Shown here: positions 1 through 7,605 of the stretch, in pieces | How the letters are laid out: the number at the start of each line of letters is the position of its first letter | Numbering within the stretch: position 1 is the first letter of the stretch | Origin: Treponema phagedenis | GTDB lineage: Bacteria; Spirochaetota; Spirochaetia; Treponematales; Treponemataceae | Direction: 5' to 3' | NCBI RefSeq assembly: GCF_008153345.1 | Contig: NZ_CP042818.1 | Coordinates: 2,232,001-2,296,000, forward strand | DNA length: 64,000 nucleotides | Made by a program: the position numbers and the translations under genes | The notes under the pieces: model-generated | Told to the model about the DNA's origin: nothing | Seen by the model: the letters and a program-made list of their open reading frames with translations, nothing else | The model's database searches: none

Positions 1-699
1 CACAATTTCTTCCGGCTCAAGATAAAAGCTTTGCCCCGATTGGGAATACTCATGAATGATTCCTTTAATTCTTCCTTTAAAATTGGAGCGCACCGAAAGT
101 ACTTGCCGTCCGTTTCGCAGCACGGGAATATTTGTTTGCAGTAAATCCCGCGTGTGTTCGTCGGTAAAATATGAGCGCATGGTTTTTTCAATATCCGATT
201 CAATGGCTGCAATTTTATTTTTTATGCTTCGCAGCTCCGGGATGTCTTTTAGGTCACCGTCTTCGTCTATAAATGAAAACACCGCTTTGTATACTTCAAG
301 AAGATTGGGAAATGTTCTGATAAATTGCAATACATCCTGCTGCGGCGTTTTATTTGCATTTGCTTTTTCAAAAGCATCTGCCCATGCGTGCAGCTCGTTG
401 CAATGCTTTGCGGATATTCCTATCGAATAGATTCCCTCAATGCTTAATGCGCTTCCCTCTTTGCCGAGACTTTGCAAAAACTCAATAAGGGGCGGGCGTT
501 TTTTTACCGGCGGTTCCGCTCCCGTTTGCAGCAATGATAAAAAATCCGAACCGAGTTTTTTTTCCGCAGTAATTTTTTCTTTATCCGTTAACGGTTTTTT
601 TTGAAGACACGCTGCCCTGCCCTCTTCGGTTACACAATATGCTGCGATGGCGGCGCATATCTTATTAAATTCCAATACTTCAAGTGTGTGTTCCGTCAT
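1..699 (-). CDS. mutS2: Endonuclease MutS2, N-terminal 233 residues (C-terminus beyond left edge)
   Basis: Reading the minus strand from ATG at 699 gives an open frame to the window edge, beginning MTEHTLEVLEFNKICAAI. Near residues 205-230 it carries the typical MutS2 stretch GRIKGIIHEYSQSG followed by LEPEE, the conserved segment before the ATPase core. MutS2 is a MutS-like ATPase that in other bacteria suppresses homologous recombination or rescues collided ribosomes. The ATPase and Smr nuclease domains lie outside the window. The start codon overlaps the rsgA stop as ATGA (699-696), so the gene is translationally coupled as the third gene of murI-rsgA-mutS2. The frame is inferred directly from the nucleotide sequence. 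Confidence 0.85.
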   Translation of the reverse strand, partial: MTEHTLEVLEFNKICAAIAAYCVTEEGRAACLQKKPLTDKEKITAEKKLGSDFLSLLQTGAEPPVKKRPPLIEFLQSLGKEGSALSIEGIYSIGISAKHCNELHAWADAFEKANANKTPQQDVLQFIRTFPNLLEVYKAVFSFIDEDGDLKDIPELRSIKNKIAAIESDIEKTMRSYFTDEHTRDLLQTNIPVLRNGRQVLSVRSNFKGRIKGIIHEYSQSGQSFYLEPEEIV

Positions 700-1667
700 G
701 AATAATCCTCGGCGGTAAGAGCTTCAAGTTCTTCACTGATAAGCCGCCAGCTTTCATAGCGGTCGGGATGGATGCCGCCGTTTTCCAGTGCATGCAAAAT
801 TGCGCAGCCTTCTTCGTGCGTATGCGAACAGGATAACCCGAAGGTACAGGTTCCCAAAAGTTTTTGCATTTCGGGAAAATACAAGGCAAGCTCATCGGGC
901 TTCATTCCCCAAATAGCAAAATGCCGAATGCCCGGCGTATCAATTACTTCGGTTTTTGATTCCGTACCGTCCCGAAAGCGGTGTGTTGCTTTAAGAAGTA
1001 TGCCCTGCGTTGTGGTGTGAATTCCTCGATCGTATTTGCTTGAAATTTCGGCGGTTCTTAAATTGAGTGTAGGATCAAGGGAATTCAGCAAGGTTGACTT
1101 TCCGACTCCCGACTGGCCGATAATAGCAACGGTTAAACCTTCAATTCGTTTTGCAAAGCGTTCCACGCCCGTATTGTTGAGCGCTGAAAGTTTCAGTGTT
1201 TCATAACCGATTCGTTCCCAATCGTTTATGCGCAGTCTTACTTCGTCCGTAGTATCAAGGTCGGTTTTGTTTATTACAATTAAAACGGGGATTTGTTCGG
1301 CTTCCGCCTGCACCAAAACACGGTCAATAAAACGCGGGCGAAACGGAGGGTTTGCGGGGCTGGTAACACAAACAAGTAAATCAATATTGCAGGCAAGGAT
1401 TTGCGGCTTATCCGTTTTTTGATTCCAACGCACAAAGTGATTTTTTCTTTTTTCCAACGAAACAATCTGTCCCTTTTCTTTGTCATGGGTATCTTCATCA
1501 ACTAATACAAAGTCCCCCGGAGCTAAAGGGTTATAATACCCTACCGGGTCTTCCAGTTTTTTTCCCCGTATGGAGCAATACCGAACGGTGCCGTCTTCAC
1601 AGCTGACATCAAAAAAATTATTGGCTCCGCAAAGAACCTTTCCTCTGATCAAAGAGCCCCCCCCCAT
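696..1667 (-). CDS. rsgA: Ribosome small subunit-dependent GTPase RsgA (YjeQ)
   Basis: This is a circularly permuted GTPase that acts late in 30S ribosome assembly. After an N-terminal OB-fold, the G4 motif NKTD (133-136) precedes G1 GQSGVGKSTLLN (184-195) and G3 DTPG (243-246), the permuted order diagnostic of the family. A C-terminal zinc knuckle follows with Cys274, Cys280, His282 and Cys288. The length (323 aa) is normal. Two starts are possible: ATG at 1667 inside murI, just before a run of nine G, or TTG at 1652 overlapping the murI stop as TTGA. Family proteins begin close to LIRGKV, which makes the TTG plausible. It is coupled upstream to murI and downstream to mutS2. Confidence 0.93.
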   Translation of the reverse strand: MGGGSLIRGKVLCGANNFFDVSCEDGTVRYCSIRGKKLEDPVGYYNPLAPGDFVLVDEDTHDKEKGQIVSLEKRKNHFVRWNQKTDKPQILACNIDLLVCVTSPANPPFRPRFIDRVLVQAEAEQIPVLIVINKTDLDTTDEVRLRINDWERIGYETLKLSALNNTGVERFAKRIEGLTVAIIGQSGVGKSTLLNSLDPTLNLRTAEISSKYDRGIHTTTQGILLKATHRFRDGTESKTEVIDTPGIRHFAIWGMKPDELALYFPEMQKLLGTCTFGLSCSHTHEEGCAILHALENGGIHPDRYESWRLISEELEALTAEDYS

Positions 1668-2452
1668 CGAAGTTGAAATAGTTTTGAATACATTCGATAT
1701 TGTTCTTCAATATGAGTATCAAGTGCTGCGGTTGCATAGCAGGAATTCGGCGGAGCATCAGGATTTTTTTTACAGGGTGCTATGCGTAATGCTTGATGAA
1801 TTACTCCGCTGCGTGTGTCTATTATTTGCATGTCAGATCCGGCAGCCGATTCAAAGACATCTTCGATATGTAAAAAATGAGTACATGCAAGAATAATTGA
1901 ATCCGTATTTGCTTTTTTGAATTGCTCAAGCGCCGGCTGTATTGCTTTTAATTTTTCCTCATAGGAATCGGTAATAAGTCCGTCTTCAATTTGCGCAATA
2001 AGTTCTTGATCCGCTCTTTTTTCAAAATAGCAGCCGCTGCCGAATTCTTCGATAAGCCGTTCCGTATACGGATCACAAACCGTACGTTCGGTTGCCAAAA
2101 TACCGATGCGTTTATTGCGTGATTGTTTAACGGCAAGTTTTATTCCGGGAACAGTACCGACAAAGGGAAGGGTAAATTTTTTCCGCAATGAATCCAATGC
2201 CATTACGGACATGGTGTTGCATGCCACAATAATGATTTCAGGATTAAATCGTGCAATCAGTTTTTCAACCGTTTCGGAAGCAAAGGCAATTACCTCTTCT
2301 TTTGTTTTTTTCCCGTATGGAAAGTGTGCATTATCGGCGACATAGACCATAGAAGCGTCGGGCTCAAGCTCATGTAAGTATTGCAAATACGGTAAGCCGC
2401 CGGTTCCTGAATCTATAAATGCGTATTGGTATTGCTCGTTTTTTTTCGTCAT
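1649..2452 (-). CDS. murI: Glutamate racemase
   Basis: This cytoplasmic, cofactor-independent enzyme converts L- to D-glutamate for peptidoglycan. It has the N-terminal substrate loop DSGTGG (14-19), the first catalytic cysteine in ACNT (77-80) and the second in ACTH (189-192), with the conserved ADNAHFPYG stretch at 40-47. The 267 aa length fits the family. It is first in the murI-rsgA-mutS2 operon, and its stop overlaps a possible TTG start of rsgA. The C-terminal codons run through the nine-G tract, so tract-length changes would alter its last residues. No strong Shine-Dalgarno is obvious upstream of the ATG at 2452. Confidence 0.95.
   Translation of the reverse strand: MTKKNEQYQYAFIDSGTGGLPYLQYLHELEPDASMVYVADNAHFPYGKKTKEEVIAFASETVEKLIARFNPEIIIVACNTMSVMALDSLRKKFTLPFVGTVPGIKLAVKQSRNKRIGILATERTVCDPYTERLIEEFGSGCYFEKRADQELIAQIEDGLITDSYEEKLKAIQPALEQFKKANTDSIILACTHFLHIEDVFESAAGSDMQIIDTRSGVIHQALRIAPCKKNPDAPPNSCYATAALDTHIEEQYRMYSKLFQLRWGGAL
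1657..1665 (-). repeat. Nine-G homopolymer at the murI/rsgA junction
   Basis: The coding strand has nine consecutive G residues (C on the plus strand). They encode the Trp-Gly-Gly near the murI C-terminus and, in another frame, the Gly-Gly-Gly after the upstream rsgA ATG. Poly-G tracts of this length are slippage-prone, and in T. pallidum such tracts vary in length and change gene expression. One added G would put murI in frame with rsgA; this follows directly from the two reading frames. Confidence 0.8.
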
Positions 2453-2669
2453 AGTTTTATCCGTTACTGGTTAAAATATAAAAGAGGAAGACTCTTTTTT
2501 GTAAAAGCGCTGCCTTTTTCTCGATACCGAGTTATCAGAGCTTTAACATGAAAACCTTCTTTATCGGAGTGTGCTTTCCGTTTTCCGCTATTTTTCGCTA
2601 CTGAATTCGAGCGGCAAAAAATACTGCGAAGTTCCTTCACGCATGGCTGTGTAGGGTGCGGACTGCGCG

Positions 2670-2866
2670 TTAGTGGCTTGGAGGGCATCGGGCAAGTTTT
2701 TCAAAACTTGTCCGATGGTACATTTTTGCGCGCCCAAAAAGCGCAAAAATACCGAAGCCGATAGGCGGAGCCCGGAATGACACGGCGGTTTGCGAGTGTT
2801 TAGTTCCGGCATGGGTAATGCAAAGCCGGCTTTACGAAAAAGTTCAAACCGCAACGCCCATATGAT
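2670..2866. repeat. Intergenic hairpin repeat family B, copy 1
   Basis: This about 200 bp segment is clearly related to 5171-5366. Shared blocks include TTTTTGCGCGCC with its pairing arm GCGCAAAAA, the GGAGCCCG segment, CGGCGGTTTG and the terminal TTCAAACCGCAACGCCC. A nested hairpin in this copy is CAAGTTTT-TC-AAAACTTG, and the matching position in the other copy is GCGCTTTT-TC-AAAAGCGC: same loop, different stem. The open frame running through it on the minus strand (to about 2929) looks incidental. The rest of 2453-2940 holds nothing I recognise except the promoter at its end. Confidence 0.7.
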
Positions 2867-2911
2867 ACCTTTTAGGCCTTCATGCTTAAGCTGTAACTGA
2901 ATAATATCCTT

Positions 2912-2940
2912 TTGACAAAAAAGCTGCAATACCGTACACT
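2912..2940 (+). promoter_or_regulatory. Promoter of the pentapeptide-repeat gene (leaderless type)
   Basis: A perfect TTGACA (2912-2917) is followed after 17 nt by TACACT (2935-2940). The -10 box ends 6 nt before ATG 2947, so transcription should start at or next to the start codon. No Shine-Dalgarno is present. Confidence 0.65.
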
Positions 2941-2946
2941 GTGTCC

Positions 2947-3474
2947 ATGTTTAGTACGAACTGCGTTCTGACAAAAGATGTTTTTCTCAAAGAGTACGGA
3001 GCGGAAAAAAATATCAACTCGGTTAATGTTTCCGATCAGGTTTTTGAAAATATTGATTTCTCGGAAAAGATACTTACCGGCACCTGCTTTTCAAACTCGG
3101 TGTTTAAGAATTGTATCTTTGACGGCATAAGAATGCGTATGTCTTTTTTTGAGTTTTGTCAATTTCAGAATTCATCATTTAAAAATTCCGATATACAATT
3201 CAGCTCGTTTTCGGGAAGTAGTTTTGAAAAGGTGAGCTTTAAAAATTCAGTCTTACTGCATAATAATTTTAATGGAATCCGTGCCGATGAAACCGTTTTT
3301 GATGATTCGGATTTGTATAATTCCCGTTTTATTGCCGCAAAACTGAAATTAACCGGCTTTAACAATTGCAATATACGTAAAACTCGTTTTTTTAAAAATA
3401 CCTATGATGCGGTATCATTTAAATCTTCAAATACACGGGAAGCGTTTTTTGGAAAAGGAGAAAATCCCGAATGA
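2947..3474 (+). CDS. Pentapeptide-repeat protein
   Basis: The protein (175 aa from ATG 2947) consists largely of pentapeptide-like repeats with aromatic or Leu centres, such as SNSVF KNCIF DGIRM and KNSDIQFSSFSGSSF, from about residue 40 to 165. These should fold as a right-handed quadrilateral beta-helix. There is no signal peptide or membrane segment, so it is probably cytoplasmic. Some family members mimic DNA and protect gyrase, but most have no known role and none is assigned here. A GTG at 2941 is in frame, but it lies immediately after the -10 box, so ATG 2947 is preferred. Its stop overlaps the next start as ATGA, forming a three-gene operon. Confidence 0.85.
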   Translation: MFSTNCVLTKDVFLKEYGAEKNINSVNVSDQVFENIDFSEKILTGTCFSNSVFKNCIFDGIRMRMSFFEFCQFQNSSFKNSDIQFSSFSGSSFEKVSFKNSVLLHNNFNGIRADETVFDDSDLYNSRFIAAKLKLTGFNNCNIRKTRFFKNTYDAVSFKSSNTREAFFGKGENPE

Positions 3475-4064
3475 AAATATATTTTCATTATTCAATCGGC
3501 AGTTTTACTAACTCCTATCTTGTCGGTAATGAAAAAACATCCGAGGCTATTATGGTTGATCCCGGACGCATTACAACGGAGATTATACACAATATTGAAA
3601 AAAATAATTTTTCTTTGCGAGCGGTTTTTATTACCCATTGTCATGCAACATATTATGATCATGGTTTGCAAACAATTATGAATGTATATCAGCCGGAAGT
3701 TTTTGCAGCAGACACCGAAGTTGATACAATAAAAACAAGCGTTTTGCGCGGAGACGGTTTAATTGAGCGAGCAGGTTTTACGATTGAATATTTTTCAGTT
3801 CCCGGATACTCTCCCGATTCTTATATGTTTAAAATACAGAATGTACTTTTCACCGGAGATTCGTTATCTGCGGGAATGATTGGCGAAACCGCAAATATCT
3901 ATGCGGGAAAAAACTTATTAAAAAATTTGCATACAAAGATTCTCTGCCAAGATGAAAATATTATTCTTTTTCACGGGCATGGGCCGCCTTCTTCATTGAA
4001 ATCTGAATTACTCTATAATGATGAGTTACATTATCCCTATGTATCTTTACAACCACAAGGATAA
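3471..4064 (+). CDS. Metallo-beta-lactamase-fold protein with altered metal motif
   Basis: The 197-residue protein has the order of a small glyoxalase-II-like MBL-fold hydrolase. The HxHxDH motif appears as HCHATYYDH (56-64), a spacing three residues too long. The usual PGHTPG motif is PGYSPDS (111-117), with Tyr replacing a metal-binding His. FTGDS (127-131, bridging Asp130) and HGHG (168-171) are retained. It could have an adapted metal site or be non-catalytic; the substrate is unknown. It is coupled to the pentapeptide gene by an ATGA overlap and followed 2 nt later by the next gene. Confidence 0.8.
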   Translation: MKIYFHYSIGSFTNSYLVGNEKTSEAIMVDPGRITTEIIHNIEKNNFSLRAVFITHCHATYYDHGLQTIMNVYQPEVFAADTEVDTIKTSVLRGDGLIERAGFTIEYFSVPGYSPDSYMFKIQNVLFTGDSLSAGMIGETANIYAGKNLLKNLHTKILCQDENIILFHGHGPPSSLKSELLYNDELHYPYVSLQPQG

Positions 4065-4066
4065 AC

Positions 4067-4483
4067 ATGAATACGGAATGTTTTTATGCAATTGTATTGC
4101 CGGGTAATTTGCTTTCTGTTTTGTATGAGGAGCAACGGCTTTTTCAAACGCTGATAGAATCTCAGTTTAGAAAAATGCCTCCTTTTTTGAAATATGAGAA
4201 AAGATATGATCAAAGCGTATTAAAAATCTCCGCGCCTGAATTACGAGACGGGTATTTGATTAGGCAATGCAGTATGCAGGGCGAAAAACTTTCAGAATGT
4301 TTTGTTTTAGGTTTTGGCGGTGTGCATGCCGAAAAACTGATAAAAACCATGCCTGAGTTAAAAGCGCAGAGTAAGGTGCAAAATATTTTTCTCCCCTTGC
4401 AGTGCAGCAATTGGCGGTTAGCAAAAGTAGAACTTACACATTACGGTACCTATGGGATATGCTGGAAACTGCGGGAACTATGA
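4067..4483 (+). CDS. Hypothetical protein, third gene of the pentapeptide/MBL operon
   Basis: I do not recognise this 138-residue protein. It has no signal peptide, membrane segment or metal motif. Its composition is mixed, with several aromatic residues and basic stretches, and it ends KLREL. It begins 2 nt after the MBL-fold gene stop, so it is almost certainly co-transcribed with it. Codon use matches its neighbours, which supports a real gene. Confidence 0.65.
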   Translation: MNTECFYAIVLPGNLLSVLYEEQRLFQTLIESQFRKMPPFLKYEKRYDQSVLKISAPELRDGYLIRQCSMQGEKLSECFVLGFGGVHAEKLIKTMPELKAQSKVQNIFLPLQCSNWRLAKVELTHYGTYGICWKLREL

Positions 4484-4536
4484 TAGCGGGTTTTTTGATG
4501 ACTCAATCCATTTTTCATGCATCCTGAATTGTCAAG

Positions 4537-5100
4537 TTAAGCTAGACACGGATACACAAAATCCATAAAAACTTCTATTGGTGTTTTGTATCCCAGGGAT
4601 TTTCGTGGGATGTTGTTTCTGTAATTGGCTACCGAAATAATCTCCGATTCTTCACTTATATTGAAGTCGCTCTTCTTTGGCAGTCCGTCTCTTCTGAGTA
4701 ACCCGTTTGAGTTTTCGTTCATTGTGTATTGACTCGGAAAAACGGAGTCTGGAAAAAAGATAGAGCTGTCATGCAGGGACAGATGTTTCTCTAATTAGAG
4801 AACTCCTTGCCGCAATCAAAGGTTATCGACTTGAACAGGTTTCTCGGTAATTTTTAAACCGGTGAATAAGCCTTTGTTAGACTGCAGCTAATCTTTTGTT
4901 CCTGTCGATTTCAGTGCGATAATTACTTTTGAAACACGCTCCGCAAGAGTGATGACCGTACTTTTATGATCTTTAGCCGACAATTTGACATTATTCAAAA
5001 TTATCCGAACTCGTTCTCATAGCGGAAAAATTCGTTTGATCAGTTGTACCGCGTGCGATAAAATACCTGTTTTCCCCTCCCCTGATAAAAGCATTTTTAT
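4537..5100 (-). pseudogene. IS30-family transposase remnant
   Basis: The minus strand at 4722-4537 encodes MNENSNGLLRRDGLPKKSDF... ending IPRKSLGYKTPIEVFMD, a classic IS30 transposase C-terminus (NENTNGLLRQ...PRKxLGYKTP). Further upstream other frames show TFDCGKEFS at about 4790-4840, matching the DNGKEF catalytic region, and VITLAERVSK at about 4900-4960, matching the first catalytic block. Frames are broken by stops and no intact ends are visible, so this is a decayed insertion sequence. The rest of 4484-5170 shows nothing else. Confidence 0.75.
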
Positions 5101-5170
5101 TCAGCTACCCCAGCGTAACTTCACGGGTGGTTAAAGAGCTTTATACCGCTTTACGTAGAAGAGATTTGCG

Positions 5171-5366
5171 TTAGGCGGACGGATGGCGGCGAGCGCTTTT
5201 TCAAAAGCGCGAAGCCGGATCCTTTTTGCGCGCCTAAAATAGCGCAAAAAGAGCCGCAGGCGATAGCCGGAGCCCGTAGTACGCCGGCGGTTTGTAAGTA
5301 CTGCGCTTCGGCAAACTTACGACTAAGCCGATGTTGAAAAATTTCAAACCGCAACGCCCGTATAGG
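5171..5366. repeat. Intergenic hairpin repeat family B, copy 2
   Basis: This is the partner of 2670-2866, with the same block order and the same terminal CAAACCGCAACGCCC. Internal hairpins include GCGCTTTT-TC-AAAAGCGC, TTTTTGCGC with GCGCAAAAA, and GTAAGT with ACTTAC around a GCTTCGGC loop. It lies just upstream of the rpsU promoter, whereas copy 1 lies upstream of the pentapeptide promoter. Confidence 0.7.
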
Positions 5367-5419
5367 TATAATTTTTATTTTTACTGCCTAAACCGCTTTG
5401 TTGATACATTATAAGCTGC

Positions 5420-5448
5420 TTGACAGTGCTGAATAAATTTGCTATCTT
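5420..5448 (+). promoter_or_regulatory. rpsU promoter
   Basis: A perfect TTGACA (5420-5425) is followed after 17 nt by TATCTT (5443-5448). A strong ribosome-binding site AGGAGGTGAG follows at 5477-5486, upstream of the GTG start, so this mRNA has a conventional leader. Confidence 0.7.
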
Positions 5449-5494
5449 TTTTATCTATATTAACGGTTCTACCGGTAGGAGGTGAGTATTTTAA

Positions 5495-5704
5495 GTGGCT
5501 TATATAACTGTCGATGATTCTGAAAATTTAGAAAAAGCGATTAAACGTTTTAAGAGACAGGTAGAAAAAGAAGGCATTATTCGTGAGTGGAAAAAAAGAG
5601 AATATTATGAAAAGCCTTCAACTATTCTTAACCGAAAAAAGAAGGCGTTACAGCGTAAACTAATGAAAAAAAACCGCAAAACATACGATTCAAAAGCGTA
5701 TTAA
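5495..5704 (+). CDS. rpsU: 30S ribosomal protein S21
   Basis: This 69-residue basic protein has the S21 pattern: [20 protein letters not shown], then REYYEKPS, then a lysine/arginine-rich tail. S21 sits on the 30S platform near the anti-Shine-Dalgarno region and assists initiation. The start is GTG at 5495, set by the AGGAGG site 8 nt upstream. It has its own promoter and terminator and is monocistronic. Confidence 0.96.
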   Translation: MAYITVDDSENLEKAIKRFKRQVEKEGIIREWKKREYYEKPSTILNRKKKALQRKLMKKNRKTYDSKAY

Positions 5705-5724
5705 TTGCGTGTTTTAACGGAAGA

Positions 5725-5762
5725 AGTGCGGAATGTTCATTTGGACAACCGCGCTTTTTTTT
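5725..5762 (+). terminator. rpsU rho-independent terminator
   Basis: AGTGCGG (5725-5731) pairs with CCGCGCT (5749-5755) with one G-T wobble. An inner TGTTC/GGACA helix extends it, and a run of eight T follows. Confidence 0.8.
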
Positions 5763-5765
5763 ATA

Positions 5766-5795
5766 TTGACTTAACCATATAAAATCCTGTATCTT
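5766..5795 (+). promoter_or_regulatory. def-fmt promoter (leaderless type)
   Basis: TTGACT (5766-5771) is followed after 18 nt by TATCTT (5790-5795). Only 6 nt separate the -10 box from ATG 5802 and no Shine-Dalgarno exists. Confidence 0.6.
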
Positions 5796-5801
5796 TTAAG
5801 T

Positions 5802-6305
5802 ATGGAAATATTGTATTTAGGGGAAGAGTCTTTGAGGCAAAAATCAATTCCCGTTGAAAATATAACTGAAGAAATCAAAGATTTGGTACAAAAGATGTTT
5901 GTTACCATGAAAATAAAAGACGGAATTGGGCTTGCCGCCCCGCAAATAGGAAAGAATATTCGACTCTTTGTTACAGGAGTAAATAATGAACAACGGGTAT
6001 TTATCAACCCTCAAATTATAGAAACATCGGAAAAAGTTTGCTCGTATGAAGAGGGCTGTTTAAGCATTCCTCAAATATATGAAAAGGTTGTGCGCCCCGA
6101 AACTGTTACGGTACAATATCAAAATATTGACGGCAGACGAAAAACGCTTCAGGCAACCGGTTTGCTCGCCCGTGTTATTCAACATGAAAACGATCATTTA
6201 GACGGCGTATTGTTCATTGACAGAATAGACGAAAAGCTGCGAGAAGAAGCGATTAAACTTTTTGAAAAAAAGAAAAAACCAATAAAGAAAAAGGCTGCTG
6301 TTTGA
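5802..6305 (+). CDS. def: Peptide deformylase
   Basis: This metalloenzyme removes the N-formyl group from nascent proteins. All three family motifs are present: GIGLAAPQIG (41-50), EEGCLS (83-88, metal-binding Cys) and QHENDH (127-132, His128 and His132 bind metal and the catalytic Glu lies between). Length 167 aa, with a lysine-rich C-terminal tail. It is first in an operon with fmt, overlapping it as TGATG, so the formylating and deformylating enzymes are co-expressed. Its message is predicted to be leaderless. Confidence 0.96.
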   Translation: MEILYLGEESLRQKSIPVENITEEIKDLVQKMFVTMKIKDGIGLAAPQIGKNIRLFVTGVNNEQRVFINPQIIETSEKVCSYEEGCLSIPQIYEKVVRPETVTVQYQNIDGRRKTLQATGLLARVIQHENDHLDGVLFIDRIDEKLREEAIKLFEKKKKPIKKKAAV

Positions 6306-7273
6306 TGCTGAAAATACTCTTTGCGGGAACCCCTGAATGTGCGGTTCCCGTTTTACATGCTATCGCACAAAAGCATCATATAGTCGGCATTTTAACGCGC
6401 CCGCCCGCTGCAGTCGGCAGATCAAAAAAACTTATTCCTTCCGCTGTTGCACTTGCAACGGAAGTATTAAAATCAGAAAAACGCATAAGCCCTGCCGCCC
6501 CTCTTTTTACCCCCGAGAAGCTGAATAAGGATGTAAGAGAAGCAATAGCAGCAGTATCGCCGGATGTCATGGTATGTTTTGCATACGGAAAAATATTCGG
6601 GCAAAGCATGCTTGATTTATTTCCTCTAGACGCAATCAACATTCACCCCTCATTATTGCCAAGGTGGCGCGGCAGTACTCCGGTGCCTGCCGCCATTTTA
6701 GCCGGCGACACCAAAACCGGCGTTACCGTACAGCAAATGGCGCTCGAAATGGATGCGGGGGATATCCTTGCACAATGTACAATTCCGCTCGACGGATCTG
6801 AAACAGCGGAAAGTCTTTTAAACCTTTGTGCGCAAAAATCTGCGGACTTAACACTCTCCGTTTTGCAAAAGATAACAGATAAAACTCTTTCTCCGATGCC
6901 GCAAGATCATTCAGCGGCAACTTTTTGCGGAATGCTTACGAAGGAAATGGGCTTAATAAACTGGCACAATTCCGCTGAGGAAATCGATAGGAGACATCGG
7001 GCTTTTGTGCCGTGGCCCGGAACCTTTACGTATAAAAACAACGAAAAACTTTCTATTCAGGCGCTTGCAATTGCGACGTCGGAAAATACTCAGAATGCAG
7101 AGCCGGGAACTATTTTGACTGCGGATAAAAAAAACGGCATTTTAGTGCAAACGGGAAAAGGAATCATTTCTCTTATACAATTGCAGCGAACGGGGAAAAA
7201 AAGCCTCTACTGGAAAGATTTCTTAAACGGTTCTGCAGAATTTTTGACAGGAAAATTCAATGCATCTTTATGA
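6305..7273 (+). CDS. fmt: Methionyl-tRNA formyltransferase
   Basis: It transfers a formyl group from 10-formyl-tetrahydrofolate to initiator Met-tRNA. The N-terminal transferase domain starts LKILFAGTPECAVPVL and contains the catalytic stretch INIHPSLLPRWRGSTPVP followed by MDAGDIL. A C-terminal OB-like domain includes RAFVPWPGTF. ATG 6305 shares one base with the def stop (TGATG); a TTG one codon earlier is less likely. Length 322 aa, normal for the family. Confidence 0.95.
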   Translation: MLKILFAGTPECAVPVLHAIAQKHHIVGILTRPPAAVGRSKKLIPSAVALATEVLKSEKRISPAAPLFTPEKLNKDVREAIAAVSPDVMVCFAYGKIFGQSMLDLFPLDAINIHPSLLPRWRGSTPVPAAILAGDTKTGVTVQQMALEMDAGDILAQCTIPLDGSETAESLLNLCAQKSADLTLSVLQKITDKTLSPMPQDHSAATFCGMLTKEMGLINWHNSAEEIDRRHRAFVPWPGTFTYKNNEKLSIQALAIATSENTQNAEPGTILTADKKNGILVQTGKGIISLIQLQRTGKKSLYWKDFLNGSAEFLTGKFNASL

Positions 7274-7314
7274 CAGAAGTATCTATATACCCGGCACAAC
7301 GCTTTTTGATAGCT

Positions 7315-7525
7315 TGATCCGTTTTTAATTTATTCTTATACAAATCTTAAAAAAATTATATAAATAAGAGTCCGACACAACACAACGGTAAGCAAACTTA
7401 CCATAGGGCAAAGCGTTAATAATTTGCCTCCGCTTTGCCAACGAGTTTAAAAGCTTCAATTTTACAAAACAGTGTTGATGCTTTTAAACATCGTTTGGAA
7501 TTGGGCAAGGTGGCGGTTTGACATA
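7315..7525 (-). repeat. Truncated MITE/hairpin-cassette repeat, reverse orientation
   Basis: On the minus strand this reads AATTCCAAACGATG, then the H1 hairpin (GTTTAAAAGC and GCTTTTAAAC around a 25-nt loop), CTCGTTGGC, then a CTATGGTAAGTTTGCTTACCG segment, GTGTCGGACTC and an AT-rich end with AATTAAAAACG. The outer left terminal repeat seen in fuller copies is missing. It fills the gap between fmt and the nifJ terminator. Confidence 0.7.
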
Positions 7526-7550
7526 AGATCAATTTTAATTTTTAAATAAA

Positions 7551-7589
7551 AAGCCCCTTTCGATTAACTAATCAAAAGGGGCTTTTTTT
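7551..7589. terminator. Bidirectional terminator between fmt and nifJ
   Basis: AGCCCCTTT (7552-7560) pairs with AAAGGGGCT (7575-7583), with an A run before and a T run after. It can therefore terminate transcription from either side, most usefully nifJ on the minus strand. Confidence 0.8.
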
Positions 7590-7605
7590 ACAACCTCAAA
7601 AAGAA

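Noticed and set aside
2588-2929. 113-codon minus-strand gene upstream of the pentapeptide gene
   Set aside because: It spans repeat family B and shares translated pieces with the unrelated frame in the second copy (5151-5354); no domain or ribosome-binding site.
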